Positions 55,747 through 64,000 are shown, numbered from the stretch's first letter. The stretch is 64,000 nt of DNA from Gramella sp. AN32 (GCF_023718305.1 NZ_QEYO01000001.1:467082-531081); one strand, 5' to 3'. Numbers and translations are program-made. Notes: generated from the sequence alone by a model not told the origin.

Positions 55747-56682
55747 TTAATTGCTGAATTTTTTATACATCTCATCAATTTCACAGATATTTAAATTACG
55801 ATGGATTAAAAGCTGATTTCTGAACCTTAAAGTTTCCCCTTTAGGAATAGCAATCAGTGTTTGGCCTGGAAATGCCATATTTTGCATGCTGTTGGCATTT
55901 CTTAATATCCATCCCTTATACGAGGGTAGTTTTGTCGGTTCCCCCATAATTGTAATTCCTGAAGGATCATTTCGAGAAGAACCAAAATTCCTCGAAATAT
56001 CTATCCATGGGCCGGCTTCCAGAGCTAGGTTTGTCGGCTCCACATTTCCCTTTCTGGATCTAAAACTTACATCTTCCGGAAGGTTGATACGGGCAGAAAA
56101 ACCACCATAGCCTTTTTTATCTTCTGAACCTCCTATCGCAACCCCATCAATCAAAGCTGTTAATTCAATATCCAAATTAAGGCTAAACATATCTTTCCCG
56201 ATTCGCTCAAACTCAACAATTAAATCTTCCTTTATCACAACTTTATCAGTCTCAACCTCGATCCATTCAATTTCTGAAAATAGTAATGCCCTATTTTCTT
56301 TAATCTGGGTTTCAGTATCCACAACCCGCCATGTTATCCCCTCGTTCAACCAGGGATCGGCAATCCTTTTTCCTTCAGCATACAACTGGTGCCATGCCCA
56401 AAAAATCCCGTGGTGATGTGGATGGTCCTCCGGAAAATCTTCGGTTAAAACTTCCCCATCAAGTCCATAAAGCGGATGGATATAATTTGCCCTGGTGAAT
56501 TCACTATTCCCATAAGGAAGGCTGCGATAAAAGTATCGCGGCTGCCCATTTTCAAGTAAAAGGAGGCCTTCTTTTTCGTCCTGAAACTCCAGATTTTGTG
56601 AAACCCCAAAATATGGAACAAAGAGGAACAAGAAAATCCCTAAGTTTTGGTTACATACTATGTTCATAAGTTTCCAGTTCAT
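55747..56682 (-). CDS. Secreted DUF6807 (PmoA-like) family protein
   Basis: The 311-residue protein has a signal peptide (IFLFLFVPYFGVSQ) and the DUF6807 pattern: YFYRSLPYGNSEFTRANYIHPLY-like N-terminal block, EDFPEDHPHHHGIFWAW with clustered histidines, then a beta-sandwich with GGFSARINLPEDV and a C-terminal RNQLLIHRNL. This family is often misnamed methane oxygenase PmoA; there is no evidence for oxygenase activity. In Bacteroidota it recurs in polysaccharide loci near rhamnose and uronate enzymes. Here it is 8 bases after rhaM, so it is cotranscribed with it. The start may be the internal ATG (MNIVCNQ) five codons in. The His cluster suggests a metal or catalytic site; function is unknown. 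Confidence 0.75.
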   Translation of the reverse strand: MNWKLMNIVCNQNLGIFLFLFVPYFGVSQNLEFQDEKEGLLLLENGQPRYFYRSLPYGNSEFTRANYIHPLYGLDGEVLTEDFPEDHPHHHGIFWAWHQLYAEGKRIADPWLNEGITWRVVDTETQIKENRALLFSEIEWIEVETDKVVIKEDLIVEFERIGKDMFSLNLDIELTALIDGVAIGGSEDKKGYGGFSARINLPEDVSFRSRKGNVEPTNLALEAGPWIDISRNFGSSRNDPSGITIMGEPTKLPSYKGWILRNANSMQNMAFPGQTLIAIPKGETLRFRNQLLIHRNLNICEIDEMYKKFSN

Positions 56683-56690
56683 AAACGCGG

Positions 56691-57005
56691 TTATTGCATA
56701 TAAAAAACTTCTTCTAAGGCTGTAGAAATCGGGGAATTATCGGGATTTACCTCCATAATATCTGCCATAAAATTCCACCACTTCTTAACCACAGGATACC
56801 CGGACAAATCTTGTGAACCCGAACTCCCGGTCACTTTTTGAAATGCAAACAGCGTATTTGTTTTTTCATCTAAAAAAATAGAATATTCACTAATTCCAGC
56901 TTCCTTGAGCAAGACTCTAAGCTCTGGCCATATTTCACTATGTCTTTTAATATATTCTTCTCTAAAGCCCGATTTTAATTGCATTTTAAAAGCAAGTCGT
57001 TGCAT
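56691..57005 (-). CDS. rhaM: L-rhamnose mutarotase
   Basis: Interconverts alpha and beta L-rhamnose. The 104-residue dimeric ferredoxin-like protein has RLAFKMQLKSGFREEYIKRHSEIWPEL, holding the His of the active site, YSIFLDEKTNTLFAFQKV and the C-terminal KKWWNFMADIMEVNPDNSP motif with the paired tryptophans. It is a cytoplasmic protein cotranscribed with DUF6807 and downstream of GH105. Its presence is direct evidence that rhamnose is one of the sugars released; no rhamnose isomerase, kinase or dehydrogenase is in the window. Confidence 0.93.
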   Translation of the reverse strand: MQRLAFKMQLKSGFREEYIKRHSEIWPELRVLLKEAGISEYSIFLDEKTNTLFAFQKVTGSSGSQDLSGYPVVKKWWNFMADIMEVNPDNSPISTALEEVFYMQ

Positions 57006-57056
57006 CTTTTCAATTTTTTTACTTTTCGCATAAATCTTATTCTAAATGCGCAATCC

Positions 57057-58163
57057 TTATTTAAGTTTCAGCATTTCACTTCCCGCCAATAAGAATGCGC
57101 CGGTACCATAATTTTGCCAACTATCTTTTGTAGCCGGTTTAGGTTCGGCACCAATATTTTGTACCCAACCTACTTTTCCGCTTTCCTGTTGGGCTGCCTG
57201 CAGTCCTTTCCAGGTTTTATTTACTACAGGAGAATATTCTGCTTTATCCAGAAGTCCATTGTTGATTCCCCAGGCCAGGGCAAAAGTAAAGAAGCCGCTT
57301 CCACTTACCTCCCCGTGGTCATAAGATTCAGGAGATAGCAGGCTGGTATGCCAAAGCCCACTTGCAGGTTGGATCTCTTTTATTTTAGCTGCCATTTCTT
57401 TATATAAATTCACATAAAAGGGCCGGTGTTCATAATTTTTTGGCATGTTCTCTAAAATTAAAGCAAGGCCGCCCAGGACCCAGCCATTGCCCCGTGACCA
57501 AAAGATCTTTTTACCATTCTCTTCTTTTTTATCGGAATCTTCCCCTTTCCATAAAAAACGGTTATCACGCGCAAATAAATGCTCCTCTTTATCATACAGC
57601 AAATTGTAGGTCTCCATATAATATTTGTGCATTTCATCCAAATATTTCTGATTGTCTTCCAGTTCCGCATACAAGGTAAGTGCCGGCGGAGCCATAAAAA
57701 GGGCATCGCACCACCACCAAAGAATTTTCTCCATCTCCCTTTCTCCCTCTTTCCAGGCATGTGGTTTATATAAGTGTTCTTCAATAATTTTTTCAGTAGG
57801 TTTTAGGTCAACTTCTTTTACGCCAATGGTCACTAAGTATAGATAAGGATAGGTGATCACTAGATCGTCTGCATGGTAGTACCGCTCCCAGGGTTGCCAG
57901 TTGTTGCGCTGACCCATATCAATCAAAGCCGTAAGGAATTCTCTATTTCCCGTGCTTTGGTGTGCTTTGGCCACTCCCGTATAATAAGCGCCATTTGTCC
58001 AATCGGTCGGGCTCTGTGCCTGGATGGGGTTCGCTTCCTGCCATTCCAGTGCTTTTAGCATTTTCACCTCGGTTTCTGTTTTTTCAATACTTTTCGTCGT
58101 TTTACAGGATTGGAAAAGTAGCATTCCCAAAATGCTTAAATAAAGTGCAGTGAATTTTCTCAT
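57057..58163 (-). CDS. GH105 unsaturated uronyl (rhamnogalacturonyl/glucuronyl) hydrolase, lipoprotein
   Basis: The 368-residue protein has a lipoprotein signal (LLFQSC, Cys20) and then an alpha/alpha barrel with GH105 signatures: [37 protein letters not shown] with the Asp expected to hydrate the 4,5 double bond, [17 protein letters not shown], and [27 protein letters not shown]105 removes the 4-deoxy-uronate from oligosaccharides produced by polysaccharide lyases. In ulvan loci this enzyme cleaves unsaturated glucuronyl-rhamnose-3-sulfate; in pectin loci, unsaturated galacturonyl-rhamnose. It feeds KduI. It sits between the sulfatase-rhamnosidase fusion and rhaM on the same strand. Confidence 0.88.
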   Translation of the reverse strand: MRKFTALYLSILGMLLFQSCKTTKSIEKTETEVKMLKALEWQEANPIQAQSPTDWTNGAYYTGVAKAHQSTGNREFLTALIDMGQRNNWQPWERYYHADDLVITYPYLYLVTIGVKEVDLKPTEKIIEEHLYKPHAWKEGEREMEKILWWWCDALFMAPPALTLYAELEDNQKYLDEMHKYYMETYNLLYDKEEHLFARDNRFLWKGEDSDKKEENGKKIFWSRGNGWVLGGLALILENMPKNYEHRPFYVNLYKEMAAKIKEIQPASGLWHTSLLSPESYDHGEVSGSGFFTFALAWGINNGLLDKAEYSPVVNKTWKGLQAAQQESGKVGWVQNIGAEPKPATKDSWQNYGTGAFLLAGSEMLKLK

Positions 58164-58274
58164 TATTTGCTAGAATTATAATTTTATATATCTTTTAAAA
58201 ATTAAGAATTTCAAGTCCTTTTTGCTATCCGGTAATTTGAAATTCTAAAAAGTCTCCTTTATTATTATCTGACT

Positions 58275-58355
58275 TTAGGTGAACACCCAAGCTCCAAGTG
58301 CCGAAGCTGTAAAACAAATCATTAATAAGACGTAAAAAATATATAATTTTTTCAT
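58275..58355 (-). pseudogene. Signal-peptide-like micro-ORF, probably a gene remnant
   Basis: ATG 58355 opens a 26-codon frame reading MKKLYIFYVLLMICFTASAL then GAWVFT and a stop. It is a good export signal with almost no mature protein. A neighbouring frame continues SLGVHLKSDNNKGDFLEFQ to another stop, so a frameshift or deletion remnant of a secreted protein is plausible. It lies in the 230-bp gap between the fusion gene and GH105. Confidence 0.35.
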
Positions 58356-58393
58356 TTATGATTTATGTAAGTTCCTATTTCCTAATTTTACTC

Positions 58394-61300
58394 TTAAAAT
58401 GAATTTACCACCACTTCAATTGTGTGTGTTCCTGGCGTCAACCGTATTGTTTCAAAGGCTGAAGGTGCTTTTTTTCCATTGAGCATTATCACCTTACCTT
58501 CTTCTGTTTTAAGGACAAATTCAGCTACCATATTGGCTGGAATGCTCAATGTATAAGTTTCTTTCCGGTCATTATAATACTTGAAATCTGCCTTGATTAT
58601 CCCTTTTAAAGTGGGCACTTCTATGCTGCTATTTTTTAGGGTACCCATTTGTGGTTTGATCGTGGCAACCTTATATCCAGGTTCTTTGGGCTGAATCCCC
58701 CATAAGCCACGGGGAATTATATTTGCGGGTACTGCGCCCCAGGCATGGTTCCAATCCAGGTTGTTCTTGTATTTTATATCCCAGGCTTCCAAAGTCATAG
58801 TAGAGCCTACACGAATCATATTGTACCAACTTCTATCTGAAGTAGAAGTGAGCAACTCCAGGGCATAATCAGCTTCTCCGGCATTGTACAAAGCTTCCAG
58901 TAAGTATTGGGAACCATATACACTACTAGCCATTCCCCGTGATTTAATGAATTTTATAACAGATTTTATATGTGCCTCAGGCACCATGTTAAAAGCCATA
59001 GGCAACATATTGGCGTGTAGGGAAGCATGGTCTGTACCAATTCCATCTGTATAAATACCCCTTTCAGCATCAAACATTTGTTCGTTTACCGCTTTTTTGG
59101 CTTTTAAAGCACGAAGTTCAAAATCTGCAGCTTCCGAATATTTACCTAATTTCTTAGCAAATTCAGCCATAATCCCCATGTTTTGGTAGTAAAAAGCATT
59201 AATAACAGTGTTGTAATCTTTAAAAACATAGCCATCGCGTTCGCCTTTGTTACTTGCGTCCCCGCCCCAACCAGCAGAAGGCCAATCTACAATGTCGGTA
59301 AGTGGTTTTGAGTAGTTCTCTTCAAAGCCTAATTTCTGCATGTATGCCGGTGTTACTTTTGTGGAAGTAATCAATCCATCTCCATTCGAAAGTTCGTAAA
59401 GCGTTTTATATTTTAAATCTTCATAATATTTTTCAATGAGTTCCGTATTTCCCGTGTACATATAATCTGCCCAAAACATCAATGCAACATGCTGTTGCCA
59501 TTCGGTTGGCCACGTGGGATGTTCCATGAAGTATTCGATAGTCCTTCTGGCAATTGCATATTCACGGTCTGTGGTATAGTGGCTTAGCTGATTGAGATAG
59601 GCATCAGCTTCATAAGGAATCCTCTCCCGGTCCCCATCTACATAAAGGCCGGCAAATGTGGTTGCTTTAATAGAATATTTACAAAGTTCCCATACCTGAT
59701 TTAAAATTTCATCTGAACTGTTGAAACTACTTGCATCATCCTCCCAATAACCATGAAAAGCCAATTGCGTAAAATCTTCTGCATTTAGCTTTGATAGGGC
59801 ATTCTCAATTTCCACATAGCGGAATGGAACCAGTACCGGAAAGGAATCTGGAAGGGCAACTGCTTTATTGGGCAACGTATTGCGCTCGTCCACTTTAACG
59901 GGAAGCTGGTATTTTTTCTTTCCAGGGCTCACAGGAACCTGAATTTCCTGATAACGAATATGGCTTTTTTCGGCAGGCTTGCGGTTGAGTCTGTCCCCAT
60001 TCAGTTGTTCACCTATATGAATGGTGAGGATGTGATCTTCTTTTGCATCATATTCAAATTCCATCGTGGCGAAAGCGGCTTTACCAAAATCGATAAAGTA
60101 GCTTTTATCGTCAATTTTTTTTAGGTTTTTCGGTTGAATGCTGTCAATCTGGAAACTGTTGGGGGTTGTGATCATTTTGCCCGGTTTACCTATTGTAAAT
60201 TCTTGTAAAGTTGAATAATCTGAAAGCCGGTTATCCTCATCCCACACCCTTACTTTCCAGAAGTAGGTTTCGCCCGCCCGGAGCTTCTCCCCCTGGTGCT
60301 CAATTCCTACCGAAGCTGCAGAGCGCACCTCGCCACTATTCCAAACATCCCCGTTGTTATTATCGATATTCTCCCGGGTGGAAGCGACCAAAACCTGGTA
60401 GGCCGACTGAAAAACTGCTCCTTCCGGTACAACCCAGCTAAATTCTGGTGTGGCATCAACTATTTTAATCCCTTGAGGCTGACGAATAAATTCTACGGAA
60501 AGATCACTAGGACCCTCAGCATAGGTATCGCTTTTTTCAGCAATTAGACGGTCACATGAGTTTCGCAGCTTTTTAAGAACATCTGCGTATTTGGCATCAT
60601 TTGCCAGATTATTTATTTCGTCAGGATCCTTTTTGAGATGGTATAATTCCTCATGCGCTTTGTCATTTACATACCGAAAATACTTCCAATCTTTAGTTCG
60701 TACACCTTCACTGGGAGGGATATGTTCAAAATTCCAGATATGTTCAATAAGCACCGTATCCCGGGCCAGGGTATTTTTCTTTTCGTTAACCAAGGGCACC
60801 AGACTTTTGCCCTGCCAGCTTTCTGGTATTTTTAGGCCTGCATAATCCAAAATTGTTGAAGGCACATCTACATTAAGTGCCATCTCTGTTATATCCTGAT
60901 GTTTTTCTTGACGTGGGTCAAAAATGATTAGGGGCACACGTACAGAGTTATCGTACATCAACCATTTCCCGGCCAATTGTCTTTCTCCCAGAAAATACCC
61001 ATTATCTTCCATCAGGATGATAATAGTATTTTTATCCATTCCCTTCTTTCTAAGTTGCTCGCGTATTTTGGCAATTTCCAGATCAATACCGGAAATCATC
61101 CTGTAATATCCTTTGACACTATGTTGATATTTTTCAGGAGTATCATAACGCCAGGTCCAGCGTAAACGGTTAAAACCATCGCGTACATATTTAGGCTGTG
61201 CCTCAAAATACTTATCTTCTCCCAGTTTTGGTTCGGGCATGGTGATGTTTTGCAAAAGCCCGTCAGTAGTGGTTTGCCAGAAATACTGATCTTCAGCAGG

Positions 61301-61927
61301 GTCATGCGCGTGGGGCGCACTAAAACTCAAGGAGAGACAAAAAGGTTTATCAGCAGGGGCAGCTTCAATAAAATCAATCGCTTGCTGACCGGTATACCTG
61401 GTAAGATGCACCGTATCTTTTCCTAAAGTTTTATAATAGTAACCACGCCTGTCATCGTAGGCGTTATTACGATCATAAATTTCGTAATCATCAAACATTG
61501 CTTCCTGGCTATCATCTCGTATGCCATATTTACCGTAGAATGCGGTGTGGTAACCCGCTTCTTTGAGAAGTTTAGGATAGGACCGGTCCATATACTCCTG
61601 ACGTACATTTCCGGTTTGGAAATTAAAGCGGTGTGTACGTTCATAAAGCCCGGTTAGTATACTCGCCCGGCTGGCAGCACAAATAGGTGTGGTCACGAGA
61701 GCATTTTCAAAATAAGCACCCTCTTTGGCAAGTTTATCCATCTCTGGGGTATGTATGAGTTTGTTGCCGGCATAGCCTAAAGCATCCCAGCGTTGGTCAT
61801 CGGTTAGGATAAAGATTATATGGGGTTTACCATTATTATCGCTATTTGATGATATTTGATGCAATGCAAAGCCAAAACTCGGAAAGCTTACTAGTATTAT
61901 CGATAACAGGCCCGCTAATTTACTCAT
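58394..61927 (-). CDS. Sulfatase (S1) fused to GH78 alpha-L-rhamnosidase, secreted
   Basis: The 1177-residue protein has an N-terminal signal ([15 protein letters not shown], cleavage near residue 21). Residues about 33-475 are a type I sulfatase: [15 protein letters not shown] with metal Asp43/Asp44, the formylglycine motif C83-A-A-S-R87, [12 protein letters not shown] and [13 protein letters not shown]. Residues about 480-1177 are a GH78 rhamnosidase: Ig-like beta domain ([35 protein letters not shown]), the (alpha/alpha)6 catalytic domain from about 735 with [18 protein letters not shown] (Glu768 the likely general acid), and a C-terminal beta domain. It would remove sulfate from rhamnose and release L-rhamnose. 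From memory, the Formosa agariphila ulvan locus encodes a similar S1-GH78 fusion. A putative operator lies 52 bases upstream. Confidence 0.9.
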   Translation of the reverse strand: MSKLAGLLSIILVSFPSFGFALHQISSNSDNNGKPHIIFILTDDQRWDALGYAGNKLIHTPEMDKLAKEGAYFENALVTTPICAASRASILTGLYERTHRFNFQTGNVRQEYMDRSYPKLLKEAGYHTAFYGKYGIRDDSQEAMFDDYEIYDRNNAYDDRRGYYYKTLGKDTVHLTRYTGQQAIDFIEAAPADKPFCLSLSFSAPHAHDPAEDQYFWQTTTDGLLQNITMPEPKLGEDKYFEAQPKYVRDGFNRLRWTWRYDTPEKYQHSVKGYYRMISGIDLEIAKIREQLRKKGMDKNTIIILMEDNGYFLGERQLAGKWLMYDNSVRVPLIIFDPRQEKHQDITEMALNVDVPSTILDYAGLKIPESWQGKSLVPLVNEKKNTLARDTVLIEHIWNFEHIPPSEGVRTKDWKYFRYVNDKAHEELYHLKKDPDEINNLANDAKYADVLKKLRNSCDRLIAEKSDTYAEGPSDLSVEFIRQPQGIKIVDATPEFSWVVPEGAVFQSAYQVLVASTRENIDNNNGDVWNSGEVRSAASVGIEHQGEKLRAGETYFWKVRVWDEDNRLSDYSTLQEFTIGKPGKMITTPNSFQIDSIQPKNLKKIDDKSYFIDFGKAAFATMEFEYDAKEDHILTIHIGEQLNGDRLNRKPAEKSHIRYQEIQVPVSPGKKKYQLPVKVDERNTLPNKAVALPDSFPVLVPFRYVEIENALSKLNAEDFTQLAFHGYWEDDASSFNSSDEILNQVWELCKYSIKATTFAGLYVDGDRERIPYEADAYLNQLSHYTTDREYAIARRTIEYFMEHPTWPTEWQQHVALMFWADYMYTGNTELIEKYYEDLKYKTLYELSNGDGLITSTKVTPAYMQKLGFEENYSKPLTDIVDWPSAGWGGDASNKGERDGYVFKDYNTVINAFYYQNMGIMAEFAKKLGKYSEAADFELRALKAKKAVNEQMFDAERGIYTDGIGTDHASLHANMLPMAFNMVPEAHIKSVIKFIKSRGMASSVYGSQYLLEALYNAGEADYALELLTSTSDRSWYNMIRVGSTMTLEAWDIKYKNNLDWNHAWGAVPANIIPRGLWGIQPKEPGYKVATIKPQMGTLKNSSIEVPTLKGIIKADFKYYNDRKETYTLSIPANMVAEFVLKTEEGKVIMLNGKKAPSAFETIRLTPGTHTIEVVVNSF

Positions 61928-61978
61928 AGCATATTTCTTTTGCTTTTATAAATTAAATTTACTAAAAATTTCAAAAAA

Positions 61979-61990
61979 ACAATCGATTGT
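61979..61990. promoter_or_regulatory. Palindromic operator upstream of the sulfatase-rhamnosidase gene
   Basis: ACAATCGATTGT, identical to the 12-bp core of the uronate-operon operator, 52 bases before the ATG of the divergently read gene. On the minus strand an imperfect -7 element (TCTATTTG) lies beside it. Confidence 0.65.
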
Positions 61991-62167
61991 ACAAATAGAA
62001 AAATTAAATATAAATTTTCATTTTTTTATTTGTATCCTGTACTATCCCATATTTGTAAATTATTATTTACCCATGGAATAATAATTTACATTCCAAAATT
62101 TCTGACTATCGGGTTTTGTGCAATCTCACAGGTAGAAATGCTTATAAATACTAAGAAAATAAAACTT

Positions 62168-62896
62168 TTAAAATAGTTTCCCCTGTTTCCAGGGGTAATG
62201 GACCACCCCGGGCCTTATCTCCTCCCTCCTTAACCTATTCACAAACAAATGTGCCTGCCTTGTAGGTTCTGGCAGTCGATAGCCCGAAATGGAATACAAC
62301 ACCAGGGATTCCGCATCTTTAAAATCAAGCAGGTTTCCGGGAGAGATAATCATTGGTTTTACCTTATCCTTTGTTCGAAATGCAATACCAATTTGTTCTT
62401 TCCCATCCATTAAAGGAACGGTACTTCCTTTTGATGAATGAGGCTCTACATAACTTCCTGTCAACACTTTTTTGGCGCAACCAAGCGTGGGATATCCGGT
62501 TACCAGCCCAAAATGTGTGGCAATACCAAGCCTGCGCGGATGCGCGATCCCATGGCCGTCTACCATCACAACATCGGGTTTCAGGTCAAGCTGCTCCCAG
62601 GCTTCCAGTAACGCGGGAATTTCCCGGAAAGAAAGCAGTCCCGGTAAATAAGGAAACTTAGATTGGGATATAACGAGCGAATGGGCATGGAGTTCCATAG
62701 AAGGATAGCGAAGCACCACAATCCCCGCATATACGGTTTCAGAAAATTTGTTAAATGAGATATCTGCCCCACCGATAAAATTTACCTTTTTCTGCAAAGG
62801 CTTTATACTAATTTTCTTTCTTAGTTCCCGTTGTAAATCAACGGCTTCTTGTGGGCTAAGGTCCCAGGAATGGGGAAGGAATTCTTTTGTATTTTC
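62168..62896 (-). CDS. nfi: Endonuclease V, 5' end damaged or with a non-standard start
   Basis: Endonuclease V cuts DNA or RNA 3' of inosine. The core is intact: FIGGADISFNKF with the metal Asp, FPYLPGLLSFREIPALL, MVDGHGIAHPRRLG, ATHFGLVTGYPTLGCAKK and GYRLPEPTRQAH. The first usable start is TTG 62797 (209 residues), but homology clearly continues upstream: codons to 62896 read EFLPHSWDLSPQEAVDLQ and then RELRKKISIKPL, the usual N-terminal helix. That stretch contains no ATG, GTG or TTG and is closed by TAA at 62897-62899, with an in-frame ATG only two codons before the stop. So either a nonsense mutation, a non-canonical start, or a shortened protein. It has no functional link to the sugar loci. 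Confidence 0.75.
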   Translation of the reverse strand, partial: ENTKEFLPHSWDLSPQEAVDLQRELRKKISIKPLQKKVNFIGGADISFNKFSETVYAGIVVLRYPSMELHAHSLVISQSKFPYLPGLLSFREIPALLEAWEQLDLKPDVVMVDGHGIAHPRRLGIATHFGLVTGYPTLGCAKKVLTGSYVEPHSSKGSTVPLMDGKEQIGIAFRTKDKVKPMIISPGNLLDFKDAESLVLYSISGYRLPEPTRQAHLFVNRLRREEIRPGVVHYPWKQGKLF

Positions 62897-63098
62897 TTAG
62901 CATGTCATGGTGAGATCCGGTCTCTAGAGTGTCCTTTTTCAATTGTCCCAAGATAATCGGTGACTTGGCTTCTAAGGAGGATGGAACAATCAAGAAAAAT
63001 AAAAATAGTTGTAGGCACTCCGGTTTGTCTTTAAATAATAGAAAATATCCCTACACAAAATCATATGATAAAGGCAGTTAAAATAATTGAATTCATAC

Positions 63099-63386
63099 TT
63101 AATCCAAACATGTCCATCTTACTATTTCATCATTATACATGGCATCCAATCCCATCTGCACAGCAATGGCAGCTTTTTTACCAGTATGGACATTTGAATT
63201 TGGCTGCGTATTGTTTATAATACTATCCCTAAAATCCATAAGGGCCTGCTTGCTGGGATCGGCATGATTTATTTCAATGGGAATTCCTTTACCTTTTTCC
63301 CATTGCACGGTTGCCCCAGATACTCCGTCTACATTATCAGTTTTCTTACTTTCCATTTTTCTTTATATACCCCATTCGTTATAAGT
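63099..63386 (-). pseudogene. C-terminal remnant of a Gfo/Idh/MocA oxidoreductase
   Basis: The frame from ATG 63356 (85 codons, ending WTCLD) matches only the C-terminal end of Gfo/Idh/MocA enzymes: DGVSGATVQWEKGKGIPIE, DPSKQALMDFRDSI, SNVHTGKKAAIAVQMGLDAM. The Rossmann half is missing. The same frame continues upstream through an in-frame TAA (63363-63365) into NTYNEWGI and then into pectinesterase-like sequence, so this is decayed and chimeric. Confidence 0.7.
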
Positions 63387-63557
63387 ATTCTTATTTCCCT
63401 CTTTTCTAAAATCAGGAATGGCATTAATAGCTTCCTGGACAGTTTCAAAATTTCCATTTCCATTTTTGGAAACTACTAAATGATAATCCTGATTGCTCTC
63501 CAGAACATACGGTTGTCTGGCCCAACACGCAAATGGAAACAATAAAATTTGAAAAAA
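63387..63557 (-). pseudogene. N-terminal remnant of a pectinesterase (CE8)
   Basis: In the same frame as the downstream oxidoreductase remnant, bases 63557 to about 63387 encode a signal-peptide-like end (QILLFPFACWARQ) followed by DYHLVVSKNGNGNFETVQEA and INAIPDFRKEG, the canonical first strand of pectin methylesterases. The catalytic region is absent, and a TAG closes the frame at 63558-63560. It looks like a deletion that joined the start of one PUL gene to the end of another. It indicates that the locus once handled methyl-esterified uronate or pectin. Confidence 0.62.
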
Positions 63558-63691
63558 CTAAAACTAATTAAAATCTAAACCCTGGATAGAAACATATTAT
63601 ATTAGTTTTGTGATCAATTGCACTATAATAACAAAGCTTTATCAGTTTGCATAATTTTTTACTGAAAATTTATGAAAAGTCGTCCTTAAAT

Positions 63692-63716
63692 AAAAAAATC
63701 CGAAAAGGATTTTTTT
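63692..63716. terminator. Bidirectional hairpin terminator
   Basis: AAAAAAATCC and GGATTTTTTT form a perfect 10-bp stem around GAAAA, with T tracts in both directions. Confidence 0.7.
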
Positions 63717-63837
63717 ATTCGAAACCGTAAAATTAGTTTAATACTAATTTTTGTAAATCATTTAAAGTAATCGATTGCTTAAAATAAGCAATTTTAGTTT
63801 TTCTATAAAAAATGTATATTTTCAGGAACTATTTATT

Positions 63838-63849
63838 ACAGTCGATTGT
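63838..63849. promoter_or_regulatory. Near-match to the uronate-regulon operator
   Basis: ACAGTCGATTGT differs by one base from ACAATCGATTGT. A weaker match, GTAATCGATTGC, lies at 63767-63778. Both are on the upstream side of the decayed pectinesterase. Confidence 0.5.
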
Positions 63850-64000
63850 TATTTTATTCATTTTTAAATTTTAATAGAGTTACTACGTTAATTACAGAGT
63901 TTTAATTTTCCATAATTCACTGGTGGATGTTCCACCATTCTACCTATCAGGCCATCAAAAATAGTTTCCTTATGAATCGATCTGTTCAGGCGGTACGAAA

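Larger units (their letters stand above)
63557..64000. other. Regulatory-looking region rich in inverted repeats at the window end
   Basis: No certain gene. From left to right: a hairpin with A and T tracts (63692-63716), an inverted repeat AAAATTAGT/ACTAATTTT (63729-63751), operator-like GTAATCGATTGC overlapping ATTGCTTA/TAAGCAAT (63767-63792), and ACAGTCGATTGT (63838-63849). A weak open frame, not identified, may enter from the right on the minus strand (63888-63998). Confidence 0.55.

Noticed and set aside
56691..57005. DUF6807 neighbour read as evidence of methane oxidation
   Set aside because: The PmoA name for this family is a misannotation; there are no other methane oxidation genes and the context is sugar catabolism.
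62903..63098. Gap between endonuclease V and the decayed oxidoreductase as a coding region
   Set aside because: All frames are broken by stops and none gives a recognisable peptide.
63888..63998. Minus-strand open frame of 36 codons entering from the right edge (contains RLNRSIHKETIFDGLIGRM)
   Set aside because: It reads plausibly as the C-terminal end of a protein, but it is too short and matches no family I recognise, so I do not call it.

Overview
The window is chromosomal DNA from a marine member of the Bacteroidota, most likely a Flavobacteriaceae genome of the Zunongwangia/Gramella/Salegentibacter/Formosa type. That placement rests on AT-rich sequence, TAnnTTTG-type promoter elements, three giant or repetitive secreted proteins with type IX secretion (T9SS) C-terminal sorting domains, a PorT-like T9SS gene, a TamL-like Omp85 lipoprotein, a short region-1.1-less primary sigma factor, and LacI-controlled sugar loci. 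I see no rRNA, complete tRNA, CRISPR array, IS element or phage gene.

Layout. 1-9405: two tandem paralogous T9SS surface proteins with SprB-type repeats and a LamG domain; the first is cut by the window edge. 9402-27611: housekeeping block with rsmG, an aspartate aminotransferase, trkH-trkA, ubiE/menG, porT, a SpoU-type RNA methyltransferase, tamL, fbaA, accD, rpsO, pnp, the primary sigma factor, a BLUF photoreceptor, rpe and ypdA. 27646-32813: an orphan 120-residue protein, an MBG-repeat T9SS protein, and a secreted alpha/beta hydrolase. 32939-38384: xylose locus (xylB, xylA, xylE-like symporter, LacI regulator). 38886-48063: LacI regulator divergent from a uronate operon (mannonate oxidoreductase, uxuA, kduI, kduD, DUF4861 lipoprotein, TRAP transporter dctPQM). 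48241-52370: the opposite-strand operon kdgK-eda-uxaC-Gfo/Idh. 52570-61927: polysaccharide-processing genes (ThuA-DUF1080, Tat-exported Gfo/Idh oxidoreductase, DUF6807, rhamnose mutarotase, GH105 lipoprotein, and a 1177-residue sulfatase-GH78 rhamnosidase fusion). 62168-64000: an endonuclease V gene with a damaged 5' end and a decayed pectinesterase/oxidoreductase remnant.

Together, 32.9-62 kb encodes nearly everything needed to use a sulfated, rhamnose-, xylose- and uronate-containing polysaccharide. The sulfatase-rhamnosidase fusion and the GH105 unsaturated uronyl hydrolase release monosaccharides; xylose goes through XylAB; unsaturated uronate through KduI/KduD; glucuronate through UxaC, mannonate oxidoreductase and UxuA; both converge on KDG, then KdgK and Eda. 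Ulvan, the green-algal polysaccharide, fits best; rhamnogalacturonan pectin is the main alternative. No lyase and no SusC/SusD pair lie in the window.

A perfect palindrome (ACAATCGATTGT) occurs in front of the uronate operon and in front of the sulfatase-rhamnosidase gene, with near matches beside the decayed pectinesterase, so these genes are probably one LacI-type regulon. The most notable points are the fusion enzyme, this putative regulon, a structured intergenic element at 24256-24359, a possible 3-keto-glycoside module, and a 17-bp perfect inverted repeat at 31791-31834.
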